From NCBI GenBank assembly GCA_023461275.1, contig JAEYMI010000034.1:16122-80121 (forward strand): DNA of 64,000 nucleotides. Direction: 5' to 3'. This document shows, one piece after another, positions 33,985 to 42,876 of the stretch. A model generated the notes under the pieces. That model did not search any database, was not told the DNA's origin, and saw nothing but the letters and a program-made list of their open reading frames with translations. The stretch is from Actinomycetes bacterium. GTDB taxonomy: Bacteria > Actinomycetota > Actinomycetes > Mycobacteriales > Mycobacteriaceae. Numbering within the stretch: the stretch's first letter is position 1; every line of letters begins with the position of its first letter. The translations under genes were made by a program, and so were the position numbers.

Positions 33985-34842
33985 CTACTCGTCGACCGCC
34001 ATCAGCGTGGCGACGTGGTCGGGAACGTATTTCGAGAGTGACCGCGGCGGTCGGTGGTAGTTGCCGCTCTCGATCGGCCGCTTGGGCAACGACACCTTTG
34101 GCTTGGCGACCTCGACGTAGTCGATCGACGACAGCAGATGCGAGATCATGTTCAGCCGGGCGTGCTTCTTGATATCGGACTCCACCACGAACCACGGACT
34201 CATCGCGGTGTCGGTGTGCACCATCATCTCGTCCTTGGCGCGTGAGTAGTCTTCCCACCGATAGACCGATTCGAGGTCCATCGGGCTCAGCTTCCATTGG
34301 CGCACAGGATCATTCATCCGCGACCGGAAGCGTCGGAGTTGCTCTTCGTCGGAGACCGAGAACCAATACTTGCGCAACAGGATGCCGTCGTCGATGAGCA
34401 TCTGCTCGAAGATCGGTGTCTGGCGCAGGAACCTGGTGTGCTCCTCGGGTGTGCAGAACCCCATCACCTTTTCCACACCGGCGCGGTTGTACCAGGAACG
34501 GTCGAACAGCACGATCTCGCCCGGTGCGGGCAGGTGCGCGACGTAGCGCTGGTAGTACCACTGGCCGCGCTCGCGGTCGGTGGGCGCCGGGAGTGCCGCC
34601 ACCCGCGCGATGCGGGGGCTCAGATATTCGGTGATGCGCTTGATGGTGCCGCCCTTGCCCGCGGCGTCGCGACCCTCGAAGACCACCACCACACGGGTGC
34701 CGGTCTCGCGCACCCACTCCTGAAGTTTCACGAGTTCGGTCTGGAGTCGGAACATCTCCGCCTCGTAGACGTCGTTGGCGATCTTGAGTCTCTTGGACGT
34801 GTTCTTGCCCGACGCGGTCTTGTCCTTGGACTTCTTCGACAT
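33985..34842 (-). CDS. ppk2: Polyphosphate kinase 2
   Basis: A 285-residue PPK2. The Walker A motif is FEGRDAAGKGGTIKR (residues about 55-68), and the Walker B/lid motif is LFDRSWYNRAGVEKVMGF, followed by RFRSRMNDPVRQWKLSPMDLES and SPWFVVESDIKKHARLN. This single-domain class I enzyme uses polyphosphate to phosphorylate nucleoside diphosphates or runs in reverse. The lysine-rich N-terminus (MSKKSKDKTASGKNTSKRLK) is chosen as the start; an in-frame extension to 34881 is less likely. Operon with DUF503. Confidence 0.92.
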   Translation of the reverse strand: MSKKSKDKTASGKNTSKRLKIANDVYEAEMFRLQTELVKLQEWVRETGTRVVVVFEGRDAAGKGGTIKRITEYLSPRIARVAALPAPTDRERGQWYYQRYVAHLPAPGEIVLFDRSWYNRAGVEKVMGFCTPEEHTRFLRQTPIFEQMLIDDGILLRKYWFSVSDEEQLRRFRSRMNDPVRQWKLSPMDLESVYRWEDYSRAKDEMMVHTDTAMSPWFVVESDIKKHARLNMISHLLSSIDYVEVAKPKVSLPKRPIESGNYHRPPRSLSKYVPDHVATLMAVDE

Positions 34843-34922
34843 TCGACGAGAATACGGCCAGCGCTGCCGGTTCGCGGGCAACCCGGCGCAGAGCGGGCCG
34901 AAGGGCCCAGCCGGTGAGGGGC

Positions 34923-35915
34923 TCAGCGAGTCGCGAGCTCACCCACGGCGGCGATCTCCGATTCGAGTTCGGCAACCGAGGCGTCGATCCGTTCCCGGGA
35001 GAAGTCGTTGATCTCCAGACCTTCCACGATCTCCCATCGGCCGCCGACGGCACGAACAGGGAATGAGCAGACCAGACCTTCTCGGACGCCGTATGCCCCG
35101 GTCGACGGCAGCGCGGCCGACGTCCAGTCGTCGGCGGGAGTACCCAGCACCCAATCGTGGACGTGATCGATGGTCGCGTTGGCCGCCGATGCAGCGCTCG
35201 AGGCGCCTCTGGCCTCGATGATCGCGGTGCCGCGTCGCGCGACCGTCGGGATGAACTCGTCCACCAGCCACGTGCGGTCAGCGGCGACGTCGGCTCCGCT
35301 GCGCTCTCCCACCCGGGCGTGGAAGAGGTCCGGGTACTGGGTGGCGGAGTGATTGCCCCACACCGAGATCCGGCTGATCTGCGACACCGGGGTGTCGGTG
35401 TGACGCGCTACCTGGGCGATGGCGCGATTGTGGTCCAGGCGGGTCAGGGCGGTGAACCGTTCGGCCGGGATCTCCGGCGCGTTGGCCGAGGCGATGGCCG
35501 CGTTGGTATTGGCCGGGTTGCCGACCACGATGGTGCGGATGTCGTCGGCGGCGACCTCGTTGAGGATGGCGCCCTGCTCGGCGAAGATGGCGGCATTCGC
35601 GCTGAGGAGATCCCCGCGTTCCATGCCCTTGCTGCGCGGACGCGCGCCTATCAGTAATGCGAAGCCGGCGCCGTCGAAGGCCTGTCGCGGATCGTCGAAG
35701 ATGTCGACCGAGTGCAGCAGGGGAAACGCTCCGTCGTCGAGTTCCATTGCGGTACCGACCGCCGCGGAGAGCGCCTGGGGCAGTTCGAGGAGCCGAAGCC
35801 GGACCGGCCGGTCGTGGCCGAGCATCGCGCCGGCCGCGATACGAAACAGGCTGGCGTAGCCGATACTCCCCGCCGCTCCCGTGACGGTGACGACTGCTGG
35901 TGCAACATCGTTCAT
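34923..35915 (-). CDS. mdh: Malate dehydrogenase
   Basis: A 330-residue NAD-dependent malate dehydrogenase of the long (group 2) type. The Rossmann motif is VTVTGAAGSIGYASLFRIAAG. The substrate arginine loop is LLIGARPRSKGMERGDLL, the catalytic region is LTRLDHNRAIAQVA (Asp/Arg) and VWGNHSATQYPDL (catalytic His). The length and motifs match actinobacterial Mdh. It catalyses malate to oxaloacetate in the TCA cycle. The gene is divergent from secA2 with about 210 bases between them. It follows the order secA2/mdh by proximity only; this pairing is not the mycobacterial one. Confidence 0.94.
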   Translation of the reverse strand: MNDVAPAVVTVTGAAGSIGYASLFRIAAGAMLGHDRPVRLRLLELPQALSAAVGTAMELDDGAFPLLHSVDIFDDPRQAFDGAGFALLIGARPRSKGMERGDLLSANAAIFAEQGAILNEVAADDIRTIVVGNPANTNAAIASANAPEIPAERFTALTRLDHNRAIAQVARHTDTPVSQISRISVWGNHSATQYPDLFHARVGERSGADVAADRTWLVDEFIPTVARRGTAIIEARGASSAASAANATIDHVHDWVLGTPADDWTSAALPSTGAYGVREGLVCSFPVRAVGGRWEIVEGLEINDFSRERIDASVAELESEIAAVGELATR

Positions 35916-36125
35916 GGCGTGGCGTGCCTCTCGTCGATGTGAGGGTCGGCGCACCCGGCGGCCGCAGCCACACCGGTATCCGATCACTGAGACCACCGTA
36001 GCCGACCCCTCTCGGACCCAGGATGGCTGGTCGGACGTGGGAACCGACCGCGTACCGTGGAGGCGATTCACCCCCTGGATGCCGGGGTCGAGACCGATGA
36101 CGAGGACGAATCAGGAGAACATTCG

Positions 36126-38420
36126 GTGGGAAAACTGACGAACAGCATGTGGCGGGTCCTGGGTGCCCAGAGTTCGCGGAATCAGTCGAAGTCGGTATCC
36201 CTGATCACCGCGGCCGCCGCCCATACCGAGTGGGCGGCCGACATCGACGACGCCGACGTGACCACTACGGCCGAGAAGCTGGACATGGCCGACAAAGGGG
36301 ACCGGGCTCGGTTCCTGGCATTGGTGCGCGAGGTGGCCGACAGATCACTGGGGTTGCGCCCGTTCGATGTTCAGCTCCAGGGTGCGTTACGACTGTTGGA
36401 AGGCGACGTCATCGAGATGGCCACCGGCGAGGGCAAGACCCTCGCGGGCGCGATCGCGGCGGTCGGTTTCGTGTTGCAGGGGCATCGCGTTCACGTGATC
36501 TCGGTGAACGACTATCTCGCCACTCGAGATGCCGAATGGATGAAGCCGATGTTCGACGCATTCGGCATCGATTCGCGAGCGGTGTCGGAGAAGTCGACAC
36601 GTGACGAGCGCAAGCGCGCCTATGCCGCCGACATCGTCTACGGATCGGTGAACGAGATCGGTTTCGACGTGTTGCGTGACCAGCTCGCGGTGACCGAGGA
36701 CGAACTGGTGTCGGCGACGCCGGACGTGGCCATCATCGACGAGGCCGACTCGGTGCTCGTCGACGAGGCACTCATCCCGCTGGTGTTGGCCGGCTCGACC
36801 GAGACCGAGGTGCCCGATCGGGCGATCCACGAGGTTGTCGCGAAGCTGAAGAACAAGCACTACGACATCGATGCCGAGGGACGCAACGTGTCCCTCACCG
36901 ATGAGGGCGCGCAGTTCGTCGAGGCCGAGCTCGGCGGCATCGACCTCTACGACACGGAACACGTCGGCACGACGCTGGTCCATGTCAACGTGGCGATGCA
37001 TGCCCACTATCTGCTCGAGCGCGACATCCACTACATCGTCCGCGACGGCGGTGTACATCTGATCAACGCCTCACGCGGCCGGGTGGCTCAGCTGCAGCGC
37101 TGGCCAGACGGCGTACAGGCGGCGGTGGAGATCAAAGAGGGGCTCAGCCAGACCGACTCCGGCGAGGTCATCGACACCATCACCGTGCAGGCGCTCATCG
37201 GCCGCTATCCGATCAAGTGCGGAATGACGGGCACCGCTCTGGCCGCCGGTGAACAGTTCCGGCAGTTCTACGAGCTGCGGGTCTCCCAGATCCCACCGAA
37301 CACGCCCAACGTTCGTATCGACCTGCCCGACCGGGTCTACGACACCAAGGCGAACAAGGTCGAGGCGATCGTCAACTACGTCAAGGAGATTCACGAGACC
37401 GGGCAGCCGATCCTGATCGGCACGCACGACGTCGCCGAATCGGAGGAGCTGGCCTACTTCCTGGACAAAGCCGGGGTGTCGAGCGTCGTGCTCAACGCCA
37501 AGAACGACGCCGAAGAAGCCACGATCATCGCCGAGGCCGGCAAGCTCGACGCCGTCACCGTGTCCACCCAGATGGCCGGCCGTGGCACCGATATCCGTCT
37601 GGGCGGATCGGCGCAGGACGACGACGAGCACACCCGGGTCATCGAACTCGGCGGCCTCTGCGTCATCGGCACCGGCCGCTACGACACCGAACGACTCGAC
37701 AACCAGCTCCGGGGTCGTGCCGGACGCCAGGGCGACCTGGGAACGTCGATCTTCTTCTCCAGCATCGAGGACCCGGTGGTCACCAAGAACCTCGCGTTCA
37801 AACGTGATCCGGTCGCGCAGTCCGAGGACGGGTCGATGGGGTCCAAGGGCGTCGACCTCATCGAGCAGGCCCAGCGTGTCGCCGAGGGCGTGATGCTCGA
37901 GCTGCATGCCAACACCTGGCGGTACAACACGTTGGTCAACCAGCAACGCGACATCGTCGTTCGACGGCGCAACCAGGTGTTGACCACCGACACCGCCCTC
38001 GACGAGCTCAAGGAACTCGAACCCGACCGATATGCCGAACTGGCCGAGACCGTGGACCATGACGTCCTCGTGCAGGCGGCGCGCGAGATCATGCTGTTCC
38101 ACATCGACCGCGGCTGGGCCGATCACCTGGCGTTCGTCTCCGATGTCCGCGCCAGCATCCACCTGCGATCCATCGGCAAGCAGAGTCCGCTCGATGAGTT
38201 CCACAAACTGATCCTCGACGAGTTCTCGACGCTGCCCAACGACGCCGTCGAGGCCGCCCGGACCACATTCCGGGAGGCGGTCATCAACGCCGACGGTGTC
38301 GACCTGGGAGCCGCGGATCTACACCGGTCCACCACGACGTGGACCTACATGGTGCACGACAATCTGTTCGCGTCGGGCGGCGCGAAAACGCTACAGGGCA
38401 TCATCGGCGTCTTCCGGTGA
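36126..38420 (+). CDS. secA2: Accessory Sec ATPase SecA2
   Basis: A 764-residue SecA-type motor, shorter than housekeeping SecA (about 940). Motifs: ATGEGKTLAG (Walker A, near residue 100), VAIIDEADSVLVDEALIPLV (DEAD box), MAGRGTDIRLGG and QLRGRAGRQGD (motif VI). The C-terminal zinc-binding linker domain of SecA1 is absent. In mycobacteria SecA2 exports a subset of proteins and is followed by pgsA2 as here. I chose GTG 36126 (start of GKLTNSMWRVLG) with AGGAGAA just upstream; the open frame extends to 36057. The stop overlaps the GTG of the next gene. Confidence 0.93.
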   Translation: MGKLTNSMWRVLGAQSSRNQSKSVSLITAAAAHTEWAADIDDADVTTTAEKLDMADKGDRARFLALVREVADRSLGLRPFDVQLQGALRLLEGDVIEMATGEGKTLAGAIAAVGFVLQGHRVHVISVNDYLATRDAEWMKPMFDAFGIDSRAVSEKSTRDERKRAYAADIVYGSVNEIGFDVLRDQLAVTEDELVSATPDVAIIDEADSVLVDEALIPLVLAGSTETEVPDRAIHEVVAKLKNKHYDIDAEGRNVSLTDEGAQFVEAELGGIDLYDTEHVGTTLVHVNVAMHAHYLLERDIHYIVRDGGVHLINASRGRVAQLQRWPDGVQAAVEIKEGLSQTDSGEVIDTITVQALIGRYPIKCGMTGTALAAGEQFRQFYELRVSQIPPNTPNVRIDLPDRVYDTKANKVEAIVNYVKEIHETGQPILIGTHDVAESEELAYFLDKAGVSSVVLNAKNDAEEATIIAEAGKLDAVTVSTQMAGRGTDIRLGGSAQDDDEHTRVIELGGLCVIGTGRYDTERLDNQLRGRAGRQGDLGTSIFFSSIEDPVVTKNLAFKRDPVAQSEDGSMGSKGVDLIEQAQRVAEGVMLELHANTWRYNTLVNQQRDIVVRRRNQVLTTDTALDELKELEPDRYAELAETVDHDVLVQAAREIMLFHIDRGWADHLAFVSDVRASIHLRSIGKQSPLDEFHKLILDEFSTLPNDAVEAARTTFREAVINADGVDLGAADLHRSTTTWTYMVHDNLFASGGAKTLQGIIGVFR

Positions 38421-39028
38421 ACACCCCCGACCGGTCGGCCCCTGACGGGGTCATCCCAGACCGGGTCATCACCATCCCCAACGCGCTCAGCGTGTTGCGG
38501 CTGCTGCTGATTCCGGTGTTCTGCTGGCTGATCCTGGTGGAGAAGGCCGACGGCTGGGCACTGGTGGTGCTGGTGTTCTCGGGCTTCTCCGACTGGGCCG
38601 ACGGCAAGTTGGCCCGCATCCTCGATCAGTCGTCGAAGATCGGTGCCCTGCTCGACCCCGCGGCCGATCGGCTCTACATCGTGGTGATCCCGGTGGTGTT
38701 CGGGATTCGTGGAATCCTGCCGTGGTGGATCATCGGTGTGATCATCGCGCGCGATGTGTTGTTGTTCGCGACCGGACCACTACTGCGCAGCCGTGGCCTG
38801 CTGGCTTTGCCGACCATCTACATCGGTAAGGCGGCCACCTTCGCCTTGATGAGCGCGTTCCCGTTGCTGCTCGCCGGACAACTGGACTCGATCATCGGTA
38901 CCATCTGCTATCCGATCGGGTGGGCGTTCCTCATCTGGGGCGTCGCGTTGTACCTGTGGTCGTTCGTGCTGTATTGGTACCAAACGGTTCTCGTGATGCA
39001 GCGGATGCCGCCGGCGACAGCCACGTGA
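38417..39028 (+). CDS. CDP-alcohol phosphatidyltransferase (PgsA2-like)
   Basis: A 203-residue membrane enzyme. The CDP-alcohol phosphotransferase motif D-x2-DG-x2-AR-x8-G-x3-D-x3-D is intact in DWADGKLARILDQSSKIGALLDPAADR (Asp residues near 60-85). About five hydrophobic helices surround it. It is either a phosphatidylglycerophosphate synthase or a cardiolipin synthase; the sequence does not decide. The GTG start is inside the secA2 stop. In M. tuberculosis the corresponding gene is Rv1822 (pgsA2). Here gcvH follows directly. Confidence 0.87.
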   Translation: MNTPDRSAPDGVIPDRVITIPNALSVLRLLLIPVFCWLILVEKADGWALVVLVFSGFSDWADGKLARILDQSSKIGALLDPAADRLYIVVIPVVFGIRGILPWWIIGVIIARDVLLFATGPLLRSRGLLALPTIYIGKAATFALMSAFPLLLAGQLDSIIGTICYPIGWAFLIWGVALYLWSFVLYWYQTVLVMQRMPPATAT

Positions 39029-39098
39029 TCGACGACCGACCCTCTACACCCGAATTCATGTCCGGCATATGAGTCCTGCCACCCGAAAGGTGACCTCC

Positions 39099-39500
39099 GT
39101 GAGCACAGTCCCCAACGAGTTGTCCTACACCTCAGAGCACGAGTGGGTGCAGAAGGTGGGCCCGAACACCGTGTTGGTGGGTATCACCGACTTCGCGCAG
39201 AGTCAGCTCGGCGATGTGGTCTTCGTCCAGCTTCCGGCCGTCGACGATGAGGTCACCGACGGCGAGTCCTTTGCCGAGGTCGAGTCGACCAAAACGGTGT
39301 CCGACATCTACGGGCCGCTGTCGGGCACGGTGTCGAAGATCAACTCCGAACTCGAGGAATCCCCCGAACTGGTGAACTCGGATCCGTATGGCGATGGGTG
39401 GCTGGTGGAGATCACCGTCGCCGACGACGTCAACCTCGACACGACTTTCTCATCGTTCCTCGACGCCGAGGCCTACACGGCGCTGACAGCCCAGGACTGA
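39099..39500 (+). CDS. gcvH: Glycine cleavage system H protein
   Basis: A 133-residue lipoyl carrier. The lipoylation motif FAEVESTKTVSDIY places lipoyl-Lys at 65. ELSYTSEHEWVQKVG opens the fold and NSDPYGDGWLVEI closes it. It shuttles the aminomethyl group between GcvP and GcvT. I chose GTG 39099 with a GAAAGG ribosome-binding site about 8 bases upstream; an ATG at 39069 would add ten residues without a clear site. The partner gcvP is 3.4 kb downstream; gcvT is not in the window. Confidence 0.9.
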   Translation: MSTVPNELSYTSEHEWVQKVGPNTVLVGITDFAQSQLGDVVFVQLPAVDDEVTDGESFAEVESTKTVSDIYGPLSGTVSKINSELEESPELVNSDPYGDGWLVEITVADDVNLDTTFSSFLDAEAYTALTAQD

Positions 39501-39830
39501 CAGCCTCGACGTCTCGGCGCGAGGAGTATCGATGCAGGTGGCAGTCACATCGAGGGCATCGTAACGAGCCGACAACGAGCGCGACATCCCGATCAGGTCC
39601 TCACCGCTGTGCGGCTATGATCGTCGGTGTCCTCATCGACTCGCCGGACGGCGGGATCGACACAGCACGGTACGGTTTACGACTAAGCACAGCGGAATGA
39701 GAACGGCGAACGATCTGCTAGATCGGACGCGTACATGGTCGGGGTTCGCCGCTCGACGCGATGCACGTGCCACCCACAAGGTGGCGGTGGCCGCATCGAG
39801 GTCGACACCGACGACGACGAAGGAGAACTG
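39501..39830. other. gcvH-garA intergenic region
   Basis: About 330 bases with no convincing gene. A TATGAT hexamer at 39616-39621 could be a -10 element, with only a weak -35. The last ~100 bases are open in the garA frame (from ATG 39735), but this leader has no family similarity and contains no ribosome-binding site, whereas AAGGAG lies just before 39831. It probably holds the garA promoter. Confidence 0.5.
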
Positions 39831-40283
39831 GTGAGCGAAAACGACAGGGACTTCGAGGCGCCGGTGGAAACCACCTCGGTCTTCCGAGAGGAGTTCATCA
39901 ACGAACTCGATTCCGGAGCACCGTCCTCGGGAGAACCCGCCGATACCGGGGTGGAGAAGCTCTCGCCCGGCACGGCGTTGCTTGTCGTCAAGCGCGGTCC
40001 CAATGCCGGTTCGCGGTTCCTGCTGGATCAGCCGACGACCTCGGCCGGCCGGCATCCCGACAGCGACATCTTCCTCGACGACGTGACCGTGAGTCGTCGG
40101 CACGCCGAGTTCCGGCTCGGCGACAACGACTTTCAGGTCGTCGACGTCGGCAGCCTCAACGGCACCTACGTCAACCGCGAGCCGGTCGACACCGCACCGT
40201 TGGCCAACGGCGATGAGGTTCAGATCGGAAAGTTCCGCCTGGTGTTCCTGAGCGGACCGCGCGACGGCAACGCGGGTTCCTAG
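39831..40283 (+). CDS. garA: GarA, FHA-domain regulator of 2-oxoglutarate metabolism
   Basis: A 150-residue FHA protein. The N-terminal phosphorylation motif VETTSVF places Thr14 and Thr15 at the sites used by PknB and PknG in mycobacteria. The FHA domain follows: TSAGRHPDSDIFLDDVTVSRRHAEFRL and VVDVGSLNGTYVNREPVD, with Arg, Ser, His and Asn pThr-binding residues. Unphosphorylated GarA inhibits 2-oxoglutarate dehydrogenase and NAD-glutamate dehydrogenase. The start is GTG 39831, preceded by AAGGAG; it gives a length like mycobacterial GarA. The following MerR gene starts 5 bases after the stop. Confidence 0.94.
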   Translation: MSENDRDFEAPVETTSVFREEFINELDSGAPSSGEPADTGVEKLSPGTALLVVKRGPNAGSRFLLDQPTTSAGRHPDSDIFLDDVTVSRRHAEFRLGDNDFQVVDVGSLNGTYVNREPVDTAPLANGDEVQIGKFRLVFLSGPRDGNAGS

Positions 40284-40287
40284 CGTC

Positions 40288-41010
40288 GTGTCGGCGGCCC
40301 CGGCGAGTAGGCGCGGCGAAGGCTCGATGTCCATCGGGGCCGTCCTCGCCCTACTTCGCGAAGATTTTCCGGACGTTTCGATCTCCAAGATCCGATTCCT
40401 GGAGTCCGAGGGTCTGGTGACCCCCGAGCGTGCACCGTCGGGGTATCGGCGATTCAGCGAGTCCGACTGCGAGCGACTGCGCTTCGTCCTCACCGCACAG
40501 CGTGACCGATACCTGCCGCTCAAGGTCATCAAGGAACAACTCGACGCTATCGACCATGACGGTGGGGACGGCGCAGGAGCACCGCGTCTGCTGTCCTCGG
40601 CGCGTGGAGCGATCGCGCCCGCGACCGATTTCGGGTCGCGCGGCGGTCGGGTATCGCGGGAGACGCTGATCGAACGCACCGGCGCCGACGCCGCATTCAT
40701 CACTGAATTGCAGCGCAACGGATTGCTGACCGCCGGGGCGGCCGGTTTCTTCGACGAAGACGCCGTCAGGTTGGTCGAAGCCGCTGCGGCGCTGGCCAAC
40801 TACGGTGTCGAGATCCGGCACCTGCGCGCGTTCAAGGTCTCTGCCGATCGGGAGGCCGGTCTGGTCGCGCAGATAGCCAACCCGATCGCGAAGGGCAAGG
40901 GCACCGGCGCCCGAGATCGTGCCGAGGAACTGGTGCGCGAGATCGCGGCCCTGTCGGTCACGCTGCACACACAGTTGGTCAAGGCTGCGGTGCGTGGGGT
41001 TCTCGACTGA
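40288..41010 (+). CDS. ftsR: MerR-family regulator (FtsR, Rv1828-like)
   Basis: A 240-residue regulator with an N-terminal MerR helix-turn-helix: MSIGAVLALLREDFPDVSISKIRFLESEGLVTPERAPSGYRRFSESDCERLRFVL. A long C-terminal region follows, with VSRETLIERTGADAAFITELQRNGLL, a second winged-like motif, and a helical dimerisation end. The position after garA and the architecture match Rv1828 and Corynebacterium FtsR, an activator of ftsZ. GTG 40288 is only 5 bases after garA, suggesting coupling; an internal ATG at 40327 (SIGAV) is an alternative start. Confidence 0.87.
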   Translation: MSAAPASRRGEGSMSIGAVLALLREDFPDVSISKIRFLESEGLVTPERAPSGYRRFSESDCERLRFVLTAQRDRYLPLKVIKEQLDAIDHDGGDGAGAPRLLSSARGAIAPATDFGSRGGRVSRETLIERTGADAAFITELQRNGLLTAGAAGFFDEDAVRLVEAAAALANYGVEIRHLRAFKVSADREAGLVAQIANPIAKGKGTGARDRAEELVREIAALSVTLHTQLVKAAVRGVLD

Positions 41011-41109
41011 CGCCTCGCGAACCTTGTGCGCTCGACCGCCCAAGCGAACAATCGCGGTGTAGCGTCGAGGTCATCGTTGCGCACCCAACCGGTAGGGAGC
41101 AGGTGAGTT

Positions 41110-41616
41110 ATGAGTGAGATGCGTGTCGTCGGCATTCGAGTCGAGCCACCACAAAGCCAGCCTGTGCTGCTCTTGCGCGAGGTGAGCGGCGAGCGTTACC
41201 TACCGATTTGGATCGGTCAGAGCGAGGCGGCCTCGATTGCGCTGCGCCAGAAGGGTATCGAGCCGCCGCGGCCCCTGACTCACGATCTCATCGTCAACCT
41301 GATCGCCGATTTCGGCAGAACTCTGGTCGAGGTGCGGATCGTCGATATGCAGGAGGGCACGTTCTACGCCGAGATGGTTTTCGACGGCGACCTTCGGGTC
41401 TCGGCTCGGCCGTCGGATTCGATCGCGGTCGCGATGCGCGCCGAGGTGCCGATCATCGCCGACGAAGGTGTTCTCGTCGAGGCCGGGCTCCTCATTCCCG
41501 ATGAGGACGACGACGCGGGGGAGAACGCCGACGGTAGTGACGACGAGGTCGAGAAGTTCAAGGAGTTCCTCGATAACGTCTCTCCGGACGACTTCAAGGC
41601 AAGCGGCGGCGCCTGA
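41110..41616 (+). CDS. Bifunctional nuclease family (DUF151) protein
   Basis: A 168-residue protein of the DUF151/BFN family. The core is LREVSGERYLPIWIGQSEAASIALRQKGIEPPRPLTHDLI, followed by VEVRIVDMQEGTFYAEMVF and ARPSDSIAVAMRAEVPI. The acidic tail (PDEDDDAGENADGSDDEVEKFKEFLDNVSPDDF) is typical of the actinobacterial version (Rv1829). Plant relatives have nuclease activity; the bacterial role is unclear. A GGTAGGGAGCAGG ribosome-binding site precedes the ATG. Order ftsR-DUF151-merR is as in mycobacteria. Confidence 0.88.
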   Translation: MSEMRVVGIRVEPPQSQPVLLLREVSGERYLPIWIGQSEAASIALRQKGIEPPRPLTHDLIVNLIADFGRTLVEVRIVDMQEGTFYAEMVFDGDLRVSARPSDSIAVAMRAEVPIIADEGVLVEAGLLIPDEDDDAGENADGSDDEVEKFKEFLDNVSPDDFKASGGA

Positions 41617-41873
41617 CCCGCGGGTCGGCCCGTGCGACGCGAGCCAGATCACGAAACGGACTCCGATCGGTCACCAAAGGTCTCGATCTCAACCGAAGGT
41701 TGAGGCTCTTGCGCGCGTCGCGTTGATCACGAGCAGTCACGCCCATAACGTCGACACGTCGCTCCGGGTGGGGCGGAAGGACAGAGATCGGCCGCTGAGC
41801 GCGTACTGTTGATGCATTACGTGATCACCTCGTTTACCGGGGGCCGATCTGCGAGCGCGGCGAGGAGTCTGCA

Positions 41874-42539
41874 GTGGGCGATCAGCCAATCGATAACGAC
41901 CCGACCGGCGATGTGACGACCGGCAAGAGTGCGGTCGGGACATCGGTAGCCGGCCCGGAAGCGGGGGCGCCGGTGCGGCCGACGCAGGGTTCACTCGACG
42001 ACATCGCACCAGGCCTGTTTCCCGACGACACCGTGCCCGACGAACTCGTCGGCTACCGGGTGCCGACCGCCTGCCAGATCGCCGGCATCACCTACCGACA
42101 ACTCGACTACTGGGCACGTACCTCACTGGTGGTGCCCTCCATTCGCGGTGCGGTGGGCTCGGGCAGCCAACGCCTGTACTCCTTCAAGGACATCCTGGTC
42201 CTCAAGATCGTCAAACGCCTGCTGGACACCGGGATCTCCCTGCAGAACATCCGGGTCGCCGTCGATCATCTGCGCAAGCGCGGCGTCGAGGACCTCGCCA
42301 AGATCACGCTCTTCTCCGATGGCACCACCGTGTACGAGTGCACCTCCGCCGAGGAGGTCGTCGACCTCTTGCAGGGCGGTCAAGGCGTGTTCGGTATCGC
42401 CGTCAGTGGAGCGATGCGCGAGCTGACCGGCACCATCGCCGATTTCCCGGGAGAACGCGCTGACGGTGGCGTGAGCGAATCCGCACCCGAGGATGAATTG
42501 GCCGCGCGCCGCAAGAACCGCGCGCGTCGCACCGGCTAG
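41874..42539 (+). CDS. MerR-family regulator (Rv1830/ResR-like)
   Basis: A 221-residue regulator. About 50 disordered N-terminal residues precede a MerR helix-turn-helix: VGYRVPTACQIAGITYRQLDYWARTSLVVPSIRGAVGSGSQRLYSFKDILVLKIVKRLLDTGISLQNIRVAVDHLRKRGVEDLAKITL; the rest is a dimerisation and effector region. It lies where Rv1830 (ResR, linked to growth recovery after antibiotics) lies in M. tuberculosis. The GTG at 41874 is uncertain; the frame is closed shortly upstream. The 257-base gap before it should hold its promoter. Confidence 0.86.
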   Translation: MGDQPIDNDPTGDVTTGKSAVGTSVAGPEAGAPVRPTQGSLDDIAPGLFPDDTVPDELVGYRVPTACQIAGITYRQLDYWARTSLVVPSIRGAVGSGSQRLYSFKDILVLKIVKRLLDTGISLQNIRVAVDHLRKRGVEDLAKITLFSDGTTVYECTSAEEVVDLLQGGQGVFGIAVSGAMRELTGTIADFPGERADGGVSESAPEDELAARRKNRARRTG

Positions 42540-42577
42540 CACGCTCACGCTAGACTGGTCCTGCGTCGCGACAGCAC

Positions 42578-42793
42578 GGGAGAGAGTCACCGCACGGTGA
42601 CCGCCGAAGGAGCAATACCTCCTCGCCAAACTCTCAGGCACCCAGGACCGTGGTGTTGACGGCGTCTCTGGAAAGTGACGGGTGACCGTCCGCCCACGGT
42701 GAAAGGTTTCATCGGCGTCGACGCCGATGCAGCTGAATCTCTCAGGCGCCGCAGCTGTTCCGCCACGCGGATCGCGGCATGACAGAGGGGGAG
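42578..42793 (+). ncRNA. Tandem glycine riboswitch upstream of gcvP
   Basis: Two glycine aptamers in series. The first runs from GGGAGAG (42578) through CCGAAGGAGCAA (about 42604) and AACTCTCAGGCA (about 42629) to about 42655. The second starts at TCTCTGGAAAG (about 42664), has GGTGAAAGGT, a perfect 20-bp palindromic arm at 42710-42729, AATCTCTCAGGC (about 42736) and ends at ACAGAGGGGG (about 42782-42791). CTCTG/CAGAG closes the second aptamer. A possible -10, TAGACT, is at 42551. Such riboswitches turn on glycine catabolism, which fits gcvP 83 bases downstream. Confidence 0.92.
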
Positions 42794-42876
42794 GGCCGCA
42801 CCGCAGATCTGCGTCACCGACCGGTCGACCCTTGTCGTCGGTGGTGTCGCGGTACGCACCCGCCGAAGGGCCCACC

